Source: Echinococcus granulosus
Lineage: Eukaryota; Platyhelminthes; Cestoda; Cyclophyllidea; Taeniidae
Direction: 5' to 3'
Assembly (NCBI RefSeq): GCF_000524195.1
Contig: NW_020170385.1
Coordinates: forward strand, 242,508-306,507
DNA: 64,000 nucleotides
Both the position numbers and the translations under genes were made by a program. The notes under the pieces were generated by a model, which searched no databases, was not told where the DNA came from, and saw nothing but the letters and a program-made list of their open reading frames with translations. Shown in pieces: positions 1 to 11,013 of the stretch. The number at the start of each line of letters is the position of its first letter. The stretch's first letter is position 1.

Positions 1-3000
1 ATGGATTCTCCCTCCTCCATAGGGCAGATAATTACGCTTAAATCGAGCCTCCGCCAGTGGTGGGAATCCGCTTGAAACGCCCCTCAAGCTTAAAAGGGAT
101 CACTCGAGTTGACCTCAAACCGTCTGATCTCCGTAAACGCTACTTTCTCCAAGTACTACAGTTCACCGACAGTCGAGTAAGTTTTTCACCACATCTACTT
201 CTAGGCCTTAATCATTGCTGGCATATTTTCAGTCTCACTTTTCGTCAAGACATTATTCAGGACTTTATGTGATAATTAATAACATTGAGCTATACTTTTA
301 CCCCATTACTTGCAGATTGGTGCCACCTGCACTGAGATTCAGCGCCATCCCAACGGTGGCAATAAAGTGTTTCTTACCTGACAGCCAATCAGGTCACTCT
401 GTTCAGCTAAGAAATCTTCCATATCCATTTCTGCTCTCTGCAATAGAAAGAATAATGACGATTACCGACGCTTTTGAGAAAGCATTAATTGTCGCATCTG
501 TAAAACCTGTTTTCGTAAGCAAAAGAGTAGCTAACATGAAACGGAACTGAAGATTCTACCTTCGTCGAAAGGACATATCTTTTCCAAACAATTACACAAA
601 GAGTTTTACCCTGCTGTGTCAGCTCACCTCAAGGCCTTCGCAGGCTTTATCGAACTCGGGGTCGAAACCCGGCTCCACAACAATGCAGCCATCGCGTTTG
701 GCCTTTTCATGATCAAATGCTTTCTGAAACGGATGTAAGCTAATAAAAACCAAAGTAATGGTCACTTTCAGTGTGTTATACAAAAGAAAACTTGCGGCAG
801 AGTGCACAAGATTTTTTATTATTTTGGGCTGATTAAACATCCATAGATGGGGTGATTCATTCGCTCGATGAAAGAAATATTGTTTTCCGCATCTCTTTGT
901 TATCAAGCCTTCCTTTCACACTTGCTTTCAAATAACCAGACTAGTATAGCTAAAGAATTCCTTTTGCCTTATGCATAAAACGACGCGAAGGGCATGCGTT
1001 CTACTTTGAATGAACTATGCAGCACTAAAATGCTGATGCAGTTTTATTGTTAGTATGCCGTTTTAATTTGCAAAACTTGTCCGCAACCTTTCAGCGATGC
1101 AAGTGTTCAATTATCTCTCTCAAAAAAGGTGTTCTTGTAGATCCTTCCCAGTCGCACACTTAAATTTCATGAGTAGTCTCAAATGTATTCTGTATTATTA
1201 ATTCAAAAACTCGGAGCTATTGATTGCTCCCATTCCTTTAAGTGAGTTTCGCAAGCGCTTCCAACGAAACACAGTTTGGCAAATTGGTCCAACTTATAGT
1301 GCCAACCTTAATGAAGGTAGCACTTTACTGCAGTCCAGGCCACCAATTAAATAAGAGCAAATAATAGAGGCCATTTGAAAAGCATCCCAATCTACCAAAT
1401 CACCCAATAATCCTCTGGTTCACATTAAAGGTAAACAAACAAATACGTAGGAGTACATGAAGTATCCAAATGTTTACACGACCCGAAATGAAAAAAATTA
1501 AGGCGTAGAAGACCGCATGTGGTAAAAATGAACTTAAGCGGTGGTCAATAAAGGTGCACCCTCCATAGACTTACGTCAAATAATGAAAGTTCCTCACTAT
1601 AATTGGGAAAAGCTCCACCCTCTTCACGCAGGGAGGCAAGGAAACGCAAGAGCTCAGATCTGCATAAGTGCGTACGGAAAAGAAAGCCTAAGTACAAACT
1701 TTGCATTGAGAATGGAAAAAATATCTCGTAAAGACAGATATCACTACCAGGACACAACTGACAAGACATACTTGACGCCGAATCGCGAGAAGTCCTTAAT
1801 GATGAGAATGGCCGACTTGAACCCACATAGGGCGAGGAGAAAATCCATAATTTTCCTTTTCGAATAGATAGTCTCATCGACCACAATAGCTCGGGACTCC
1901 GGATGATCAGGTCTAGTGGCGTTCCATCCCATTATGTGGATTCTTTTAAAAAAATGTGCATGAGTTTCATGGTTCAAATGTGAACAGCACATGTCTTAGC
2001 AGCGTGTGCTATGCCTCGCAGAACACCAAAAGTAAAGTGTCCCAAGGGGGCAGAAAATAATGTTCCCCGCAGAATTCGAGTGTTTTGCATTCAATGTTAG
2101 TCAAACTTAGTGATCGATAATGAAATGCAAGTATGAACAATAAAGCACAAAGCAAGCATGAAGTTTTGGCATATAGGTAGTGATACTAACGAATAACCGC
2201 TAGACAGAGCGAGAGGCAAGGTAGGGCAGGCAAAGTGGAAATACTTACTTTGTAAGAAGTCGCTCAAGATCTGGCAGACGTCGAAGAGCATCACGAACAC
2301 TCTGCAGCTGGGGGGACAAGTCCATCAGTTCCTGAATGGCGTCTTGACGCTTAGTTATAGAGTTAGGGTGACAGGGTGGGCTCACTACCCACGTTCTCAA
2401 CAGACGTCGACCTAGAATTTGCAGAAAATGTTCGCTCCCGTTATCAGAATTTTCAGATTACTTGATTAATGCGGAGTCTTATTTAAACCACATAGCCATC
2501 ATACTTATCGCTAGTTAACCAGCTTCGACATGGAATTTACATCACTAAAGATGCACAAAACCAGACTCACCGAACGGTGTACAACATGAGTCCAGCCTCT
2601 CAAGGAGAGTGCCCTCTAGTGTTCCATTGAAGTTGTTTGTTAGGATTTCGAGATTCTCCATAGTTACGCTATCAAGAACCTACCAAGAACAATAAAACCC
2701 GAAAGTCACTTCTTGTAAATACTTATGAAGAACCAATTCTGCTAAGGGTATAACGCTGCTTATTCCTTAAACGATCATGGTATAATCAGTGGTTGGTCTT
2801 ATTTTTTTACTATCTATTTCCTAACAGAATAAGCGTGAAGTCGGCAAATTTATTGTAACAAAACAGCTTCTGGCAACCACGGTTTTTTGAAAGTAGAGGC
2901 CACACGTTTGCTTTCAGTCCAACAGGATCACGCGTTTCTGTACACATTGACAGTTCTGTTAGCAAGCAGAGCACAAAAAACCTTAGGCACAGAGGCCTTT

Positions 3001-6000
3001 TTAACCTAAGATTTACGTAACCAACAGATGCGCTGATTGGTCTGCAGAGAAAAAAGTAAACTGAGGAAAACGTGACATCTTCGAGTTGTTCTAGGGCAAG
3101 CAGGTTAGTCAAATTCGTGCGCCTGAAAGTAAGTTTACTTGCCTTCCTAATCCTCACCCCCGGCCCATTCTTTTACGATCTATCAACTACACCAGGATCG
3201 TCGTCTCTTCACAGAACCATATACAATTATAGGCAATGTTAACTATCTACCAGTCTACCGAGTAAAAATGCATACTTTGTTGAGATGTAAGATGTTTGAC
3301 CAAAGAGAGCCTTACCATGTTGACCTGACGCTCATAGAAGGGTTGGCCAAGAACGAGCGCTGAGGAGACATCTGCAGGGCGATACTCGTGGATAAGACCC
3401 AGAGAGAGGATCTCCGTGTCGGTGAGGCAGTAGCGCAGGTAAAACACTACTGCCCCGAGGCACCGAACTGCCAATTCGTACCCTGGTAGAACATTCCTCT
3501 CCAGCGTATCGACTGAAGAAAAATTGAGAATTTGATTATTCGAAACCACTCATGACCAACAGCTTTTGGCCAGTTAGCACCACAGACGTTAGTGTAAATT
3601 CACTTCCTATTTCCTAAAAATATTCTAATTAAGTAGAGCACATTTGTGCTGTGGTATCAAACAAACGAATTACAATATTCAGTTACGTCATTCATTCGCA
3701 GAAGATAGAATGTACAGGAAATCCACTTCTATGCAAGGAAAATAACAAATGAGATAAATTGCACTCAGGAAATTCATTAAAAGATTGAAAGTTGAAGTAA
3801 TATGAGTGAAGTGGACAGCGGCGCAGATACTACCGGGATCAAGCATTCGGAGGAGGTCGGCAGGCCAGCAGTCGACCTTGGAGAGGTGCGAGGGAGCGGT
3901 GCCCGCGGAGGACGCGCGCTGACTCGGGGCGAGGGTGAAGTAGTCAGCCGATTCCAACGCACAGATAGTCTCATGGGCCGAGAGGAACTGCTTTCCTCCC
4001 GCCAGCCCTTCGAATGGCACACTCGGCAAACGCGCCTTCAGCATCCTTCGCAGCTTATTGCTCAGATTGCCGCGTTCGAAGAGGATCTAAACACCATTGA
4101 GAAGATAGCCGCTTATCAGTACGTGTGTGCAAAGAGTACAAAATTTGCTCCACCGTTCCTGTCAACACCTGAATAGAGCGAGTGTTATTTCGAGAGCATG
4201 TGGTGAAGTCCGGCAGACATCTTGTAATTGTTCAAATAGTCCAAAAATTTCCAATGGTGCTCATTTAAAAACTGGATTATTTTCACAGCAAAAGGGGTAG
4301 CGACCGGTCATTTCAATAAAGAGCGCAAAAAGTGAGTATTTTAACTGTCAAGTAGGCTTCAAAAGGGCCCACTGATTAGTAACATTACCTGGGATGGGGG
4401 AAAGTGGGCGACTATTGTGCACATTCGAGAGTAGTGGATATCGTCTGAGAACTGACCAATCTATAAATGCAAAAAAAACAGATTTATGGAGAATTGATAC
4501 AGCTTAACCCATAAATTGATTTCCGTTGAACGAGAAACAGCTGAAATGCAAGGATGACCAAACGAACCCCAATAAGCATGGATCCTATTTCGTTAAAAGA
4601 GGGGAATCTAAACATCTACAATTACTCGGCGCTGATAATCCCTCCAAGTGTATCATAAGTTTAAGCACTTCATGAGTTTAGGTGCACTTCACTTGAGCGT
4701 TCACTTCAGTGGAGGGCAAAGAGCATTATACTTGCTTCATTGTTCCGCAGAGGTTCAGAAATCATCGGTTTCGCCAAATTAGTTTTCGGTGTAACTTAAA
4801 GGGAAACTTTTAGTAAGTACCAAGAACGCACTGGTTAAATGCAGAATTAGACCAAATGCTGAAATGCCTCGCAGAAAAAAGCGGGGGTAACTTAACATAA
4901 TTTCTCCAGTAGCTGCTTTTAGAAGGGCGATGCCGAGCTGAGTCTCTGATTTTTCGTTACCTGACCCCTCGAGAATCACTAGAAGATAACGATTGAACAT
5001 GAGATCGGTCTCCATTTCTGAGTGACTAATAGGCTGGGAAGAGGATGTTGCACAAGATACATCAAGAGCGTTATCTGAAGAAATCCCATTACGCAGAGGC
5101 GCAAACCAGGTACCAGGAGTGATAACCTGGCAGATTTCCCGACGGACAACCCTGTCTACGCCTGAGCGACCACTTGTCCGCTTGGTCATGGCTTCCGGTG
5201 TCTCAGTTTGTTCCACTCGGGCCACTTTGTAACCCTGAAATCAAAAATTGCATTGAAACAATAAAAGATCCTCATACTATTGTAAAGAGTTCCATTACTG
5301 GAGTATTTATCATTCAATATATACATTATTTCATGCACAAATGTGGAATTTCTAAATGAGAATAGAAATGACCGAATAACATTTAAAAAATTTAGGAGCA
5401 ATCCAGGAATCAGGATAAATGATTGTACAAAGTGCTACTTGTGCAATCATACACGATGGAGGAGATGATCTGCCATTCGCTGAAAGGCAATCTCTGGAAA
5501 TCCGGAGTGTGCAAATTCTCCTTTCATATAAGTCAACTTGAGTTCTTCTACAGCAATGACAGCATCCATGTGATAGAGTTCATAGAATTTCCCCATTTTG
5601 AAGAACAACAAAGTATCAAAATTCTGAGACTTGAGAATCCACCACTGCCGCAGAGCAGGTGACTGCTTCCGAAGGAAGTCCTCTGGGACGAGTAGAGTTC
5701 TCGGATCGTAATCAGGATGGGCAGGACGATGTCCACACGCGTCTTGAATTCGGTCAGGTAGCAAAAATGGATAAGTGAGGTGCGGCCAGGCAAAACTCCT
5801 ACTTCCATCAACTGGATCCATTGTGAAGCATGAGTCCACAGCAGAAGTGTTGAACAAGTCGTTTGATGATGTTTCTAAAAAACGCTTTTTCATGGAGACC
5901 ACCGAAGAGCATTTTGATCTCGCCGACGAAGAGGAGAGTTTCGGTGAATTTGTTACGTCTCTGGCAAATCTTTTACTTGGACATGAATACAAATTCGTAA

Positions 6001-6478
6001 GCGATTTCTCCTGAGGAATATCGGATACATCACGAGGGGAATTCTCATTTTCATCATCACTTGAATAAAACACGAGACGCCTTCTCTTGGAACAGCTCAC
6101 CTTAGGTGAGAAATCTTCATCGACCTAAAAAATAGAATAAATAACAAGTTTTGGGGATTCCCAGTAAAAAAACTAGACTCTCGGTGCGCAACAGCACAGC
6201 AAGTTTAACCTTTCCATAGAACAAAATGACCAGAACACTGCTATTTACCCCCAAACAAATACATTTTGTGAGCTGAATCAATGCATATCCTCGGCGCAAA
6301 GGAGCAACAAACTAACAATTACAAGAGGTAAACTTGCATTCATATTGACCAATATTTTGGGTGAAGACCCCGCATTTAGGGAGCTACAAGAAGGTTCGAC
6401 TCCAGTAACCTCATTTTTATATGAGTCTTTGTTTTTATCCGGCACTTTTGAGAAAAAATTCAAAATCGACCTCTGCAT
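1..6478 (-). CDS. MSH6: DNA mismatch repair protein MSH6 (partial, C-terminus off left edge)
   Basis: MutS-family subunit that pairs with MSH2 in the nucleus (MutSalpha) to recognise base mismatches. Exons I support, 5' to 3': 6478-6323, 6124-5453, 5234-4897, 4460-4389, 4086-3834, 3512-3316, 2679-2571, 2411-2249, 1942-1772, 1659-1575, 723-628, 437-378. The start gives MQRSILNFF, a PCNA-binding box at the extreme N-terminus. Exon 2 carries the mismatch-binding domain with FYELYHMDA, the Phe-x-Glu wedge region. Later exons match MSH6 motifs: [56 protein letters not shown] and IGC. The PWWP domain of vertebrate MSH6 is absent. The P-loop ATPase lies beyond base 1. The junction between exons 3 and 4 is out of phase as I read it, and bases 58-170 may hold the next exon with a frame break. 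Family assignment is very sure; exact exon edges are less so. Confidence 0.93.
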
Positions 6479-7143
6479 ATGCGAACTTGAAAACGAACAC
6501 TGGAATCAAGGGAGGCACTGAACGATTTCGATAAAAGTCAGACGTACCACTATTGTACAGCATCAGTATATCTCAAAAGAGGCCATAAATGGACATTAAA
6601 AGGGATACAATCCAGTTTTTTTGAAATTAATGAAATTCTTTCACCAAAAAAAAATACTGGATATCTAAGGAAGTTTTAACAGTTCTGTTAACTTTTTAGG
6701 AAAAAGGCAACAAAAATTTCTCTCCTGGAATCAAAGCGCACAACTTAAAATACTAGCAATTAAGATATTTAGCTATTAGAGCCTGATTAAACTTGGTAGC
6801 TTAAAGTGCAAACGGCTGGCAAAGTGTGCCTCATCAATGCACCTACGAAGGCACCCTAGTTTGCGAGTCAAAAGGCACATTTGCCTTTGTCTGTTCGCTA
6901 AAGTGCAAATGGTATACCCTTATGGCAGTATCAAAATATTTTTCCCTACTGATAATAGCCCTGTTAGTTTCATGGGGTTATTATAGACAACTACTTTAGT
7001 AAATATCATACAAAATGTGCTAAAGGTAAATAAAGGTCAAAATAAAATGCTTAAGGTTACCAAGGCTCTAGGCGATACAACGGAACCCTATGTTCAGCAC
7101 CCAAAGGCTTCCTTGAAGGCCAAAGCGGACATAATAATGGTGC

Positions 7144-7477
7144 AATACGGTGGTGGTTTATCCCTCGTTATTGATGAGGCGCCATTTTTAAACTTTTGAA
7201 TTCGCCTTCTTGTGCCTCGCTGGGTGGGCTGGCCTTCAAGCCATGCCAGTAGCCCAGACACCTTCTCTGTGTTGAATGTATTGTAATACGATAGTGGTTT
7301 ATCCCTCGGTATTGGTGAGGCGCCACTTTTGTACTTTGAATTAGCCCCCTTGTACCTCGCTGGGTGGGCTGGTCTTTGGGGCCATGCCAATAGCCCAGAC
7401 ACCTGCTCCGTACTGAATATATATTCTGCCCAAGTATTGCGTATTCTTTCGTCTTAAGGGAGTCTCGGGACGCTACA
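7144..7477 (-). repeat. LTR-like repeat with internal 127-bp duplication
   Basis: On the minus strand the element begins TGTAGCGTCCCGAGACTCC at 7477 and runs leftwards. A 127-base segment is present twice, at 7144-7270 and 7285-7411, in the same orientation with scattered differences. Each unit contains TGGCGCC (7178-7184 and 7319-7325), which looks like an LTR primer-binding site. Related, more decayed copies lie at 44250-44400 (plus) and 47040-47200 (minus). A TG-initiated non-coding repeat with no protein nearby suggests a solo LTR or terminal-repeat retrotransposon in miniature (TRIM), a type known from taeniid tapeworms. That family link is inference; the duplication is visible directly. 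Confidence 0.6.
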
Positions 7478-8035
7478 GTAGGATAGAATACATGTATTCG
7501 ACATAAGGCTGGACTCGAGCTAGCGACACCACCCGGAGGCCAGCCAGCAGGAAGAGGCTACAATGAAGGAGAACCAAAGTGGTCCCTATACCAAAATCGG
7601 GAGCTACGCAACCAACGTATTGCACTGGGCACTCTACTGCAAAAGAGGATTGGAAAAATGCCGGCGTGACCCAAATATAAATTCGCTGCGTGGAACTGCA
7701 AGCGCATTTTAGCCAACTCTTAAACAATCTCCAACATACTCCAGTAGACCATGGCACAGTTTGTGACAGCAAGCGCGAATTTAACACTCAAAGTAAGAGC
7801 ACGCTGCCTATCTTCAAAAAGACATAGCAGCTTTTACAATTAAATAAGCTTGGATTTGTTTGTTAAATTCCAAGCTTCCAATGGGGGCAACCAAGTTTTC
7901 TGAGTAATATAAACATTGTTTACACTTTCGTAATGCATGGTTTGCGCACAACATTTTTTGCTTTATGGCATTTTGGCCAGTGTATAGCTATGTTATACCA
8001 ATTAGAGCAATTTTGTTTAATTTTTTTTGTCAAAT

Positions 8036-8054
8036 TTTTGTTTTATTTTCCTAG
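8036..8054 (+). promoter_or_regulatory. Probable trans-splice or 5'UTR acceptor for RRM1
   Basis: A T-rich tract ends in CTAG at 8051-8054, nine bases before the first in-frame ATG of RRM1 (8064). No coding exon precedes it. In flatworms such a site just before a start codon is often where the spliced leader joins; an ordinary 5'UTR intron is the alternative. Confidence 0.4.
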
Positions 8055-8063
8055 TCCAATATA

Positions 8064-11013
8064 ATGCAGGTTCTAGGTCATGCCTCACATTTGCGCCCTT
8101 TTGCTTTTGTGATGCCGCCTCAGAGGCGTTGGACCCGCGAGGCCGCTGAGCGTGATAGCTCACTTTATGTCGTGAAGAGAGGTACATTGTGGAATTTTAC
8201 ATCCCACGGCTTTTCTAGATGGAAGGCATGAGAATATATGTTGTGAAAAAATTTCAAAAAGGTTACGTCGTCTTTGTGATGGGCTTCATGAAGAATTCAT
8301 CGATATTGTACGTCACTTTCCTGCTGCTAACCCCTTTTGTGAAGCAAATATCAAGCCTTTTGATTTTTTTGCTCGCGTAGAACCAGATAACTGACAAGGT
8401 TGTGGAGGGTTTGTTTGCTGGAGTCTCTACCTCGCAGTTGGATTCTCTTGCTGCTGAGATTTGTGCAAGTTTGATAACTAGACATTACGACCATGGTGTT
8501 CTTGCAGCCCGTCTGTTTGTGTCGAATTTACATAAGGAGACTCCATGCAAATTTTCTGATGTGATGGAAGACCTGTACAAATACATCAATTCTAAAACCA
8601 AAATGCATACGCCAATGGTCTCTGATGAGTTGATTGACATAGTTAGGAGAAATCGCGATCGAATAGACGCCGCCGTCGATAGTCAGCGTGACTTTGGCTT
8701 CAACTACTTCGGTTTGAAGGCATGTTTTTCTTGCGAATCCCAGAGGATTCAATCATGCAGAACATAGTAGTCATTTTATCCACATTTTAGACGTTAGAGA
8801 AATCGTATCTTCTTCGTAGGGATGGAAAAATTTGGGAGAGGCCCCAGTATATGTTTATGCGCGTCTCTATCGGTATCCATGGTGAGGATCTTGATGCTGC
8901 TATTGAGACGTACAATCTCATGTCCGGAAAGTGGTTGATTCATGCTTCACCCACTCTTTTTAATGCTGGGACGCCTATTCCTCAGATGTCCAGCTGCTTT
9001 TTGCTTACGATGAAAGATGACAGTATTGAGGGCATATATGACACGCTCAAACAATGTGCACTTATCTCAAAAAGTGCTGGTGGAATCGGTCTCAATGTTC
9101 ATTGTATCCGGAGTAAGGGCACTTTCATCGCTGGGACTAATGGCGAGTCCAACGGTCTTGTACCGATGCTTCGGGTCTTCAACAGTACTGCTCGGTATGT
9201 TGATCAGGGGGGCAATAAGCGACCCGGTGCCTTTGCCATTTATCTCGAACCGTGGCATCCGGATGTGCTGCAGTTTGTGGAATTACGGAAGAACACTGGT
9301 GCCGAGGAAGCTCGCGCGCGAGATCTCTTCCTTGCACTTTGGATTCCGGATCTATTCATGAAGCGTGTTGAAGCAGGTGGCCCATGGACCTTTATGGACC
9401 CCCACGAATGCCCCGGTCTTGCTGACTTTTGGGGGGAGGAATTTGAAACGCTCTACACAAAGTACGAGTTAGAAGGTCGAGGTCGCAAGACGCTACCTGC
9501 CCAGGAAGTCTGGTAAATCTCAATTTCTTTCCTTCTATTTTTATTTCCGTTTATGCTTTAGGGATTTCTTCGTTGTAGGTATTCTATCATTGAAAGTCAA
9601 ATTGAAACGGGCAATCCGTTTATGTTGTACAAGGATTCTTGCAATCGCAAATCCAATCAGCAACACCTAGGGACCATAAAGTGCTCAAATCTTTGCACTG
9701 AAATTGTCGAGTACAGCTCGCCTACAGAGACTGCTGTCTGTAATTTGGCTTCCATTTCCCTTCCTAAATTCGTGGACACAGCCTCAAGGAGCTTTGACTT
9801 TGCCGAGTTGCAGTATGTGACTGAAGTCATAACGAAAAACCTTAACAAAGTCATTGATAGGAACTATTATCCTGTTGAAGAGGTTTGCGTTTATCAATTT
9901 TCTTTTCATGCTGTCACACTGAATGCTTATTTATGGTCTGTACCCTCCACAGGCTCGAAGGTCGAACATGCGTCACCGACCGATTGGCATTGGAGTCCAG
10001 GGTCTCAGCGACGCCTTCGTTCTAATGCGATATCCGTTTGATAGTCCAGAAGCGGCGGCGTTAAATAAACGCATTTTTGAGACGATATACTTCTCGGCTT
10101 TGAATGCTTCTTGCAAGTTGGCGGAGACGGATGGTCCTTTCGAGTCCTACTCGGGATGTCCCGTTAGCAAAGGTGTTCTTCAGCCTGACATGTGGGGTGT
10201 CGACACTGATGAATTGTCGAGAATCTCAGGACTTGATTGGGCCGGTCTTCGTCTGCGCATCAAAGAGTCAGTTCAGTTGTGTGCTTTTATTTTGGTTCTT
10301 GGCGTGTCTTCCCGTCTCTTCACGTTCGTGTCTGCAGGTTTGGAGTGCGCAATAGTCTCTTAATCGCTCCTATGCCCACGGCCTCGACAGCTCAGATTCT
10401 AGGTAACACAGAGTCGACCGAACCAGTGACCAGCAATGTGTTTGCTCGTCGTGTTCTGTCGGGCGACTTCCAAATCGTTAACTCACACATGCTTCGTGAT
10501 CTGATTGACCTCGGCATTTGGTCGGACCACCTAAAGACGGCGATCATTTCTAATCAGGGATCCATTCAAGATATTGACGGAATTCCGGAGGATCTCAAAG
10601 CGCTCTACAAAACGGTTTGGGAGTTACCTCAGAAAAAAATACTCGATTTGGCAGCTGATCGTGCTCCATTCATTGACCAAAGCCAGTCTCTTAACTTGTA
10701 CATGAAGGAGCCCAACTACGGGAAAATCACGAGCATGCATTTCTACGCCTGGAAACGTGGGCTCAAAACGGGAATGTATTATCTGCGCACTAGGCCTGCT
10801 GCCGACCCCATTAAGTTCACCGTCAACAAGAAGGAGGTCAGCGTCATTTTGGCTGCCGGTTTCGGCAAGACCGTCTCTCTCGCTGACAAGGAGAATCAGA
10901 GCGGGGAGGTGGTCGAAGCAACGAAGTTGGTGGAAAAGGCCTACAAGAAGAATCTGGAGACGATTGCGTGTTCACTGAAGAATCCTGACACTTGTGTCAA
11001 CTGCTCTGGCTAG
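8064..11013 (+). CDS. RRM1: Ribonucleoside-diphosphate reductase large subunit
   Basis: Class Ia ribonucleotide reductase alpha subunit, which reduces ribonucleoside diphosphates to deoxy forms with the R2 subunit. Exons: 8064-8181, 8219-8307, 8381-8719, 8791-9512, 9579-9882, 9953-10266, 10338-11013. All junctions agree in phase and give about 853 residues. The ATP-cone is at the N-terminus (KRDG, then SQLDSLAAE, whose Asp matches the dATP-sensing residue). The catalytic barrel has the first redox Cys in MSSCFLL (codon 8995-8997), the NLCTE motif from 8688 +1000 (9688-9702) carrying catalytic Asn, Cys and Glu, and the second redox Cys in AVCNLAS. The C-terminus ends CVNCSG, the Cys pair that passes electrons from thioredoxin or glutaredoxin. 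Starting at 8112 instead would give 837 residues; human is 792, so the extra 5' codons are uncertain. The third intron (8720-8790) is GC-AG. Confidence 0.96.

Larger units (their letters stand above)
6479..8063. other. Intergenic region between divergent MSH6 and RRM1
   Basis: About 1.6 kb separates the MSH6 start codon on the minus strand from the RRM1 start on the plus strand, so it should contain both promoters. I see no coding sequence. The middle holds an LTR-like repeat (7144-7477). The last 30 bases before 8054 are T-rich and end in a good splice acceptor. I found no convincing TATA or E2F box next to either gene. Confidence 0.7.

Noticed and set aside
1541..1867. Plus-strand open frame over MSH6
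   Set aside because: It is antisense to two MSH6 exons that match the family residue by residue.
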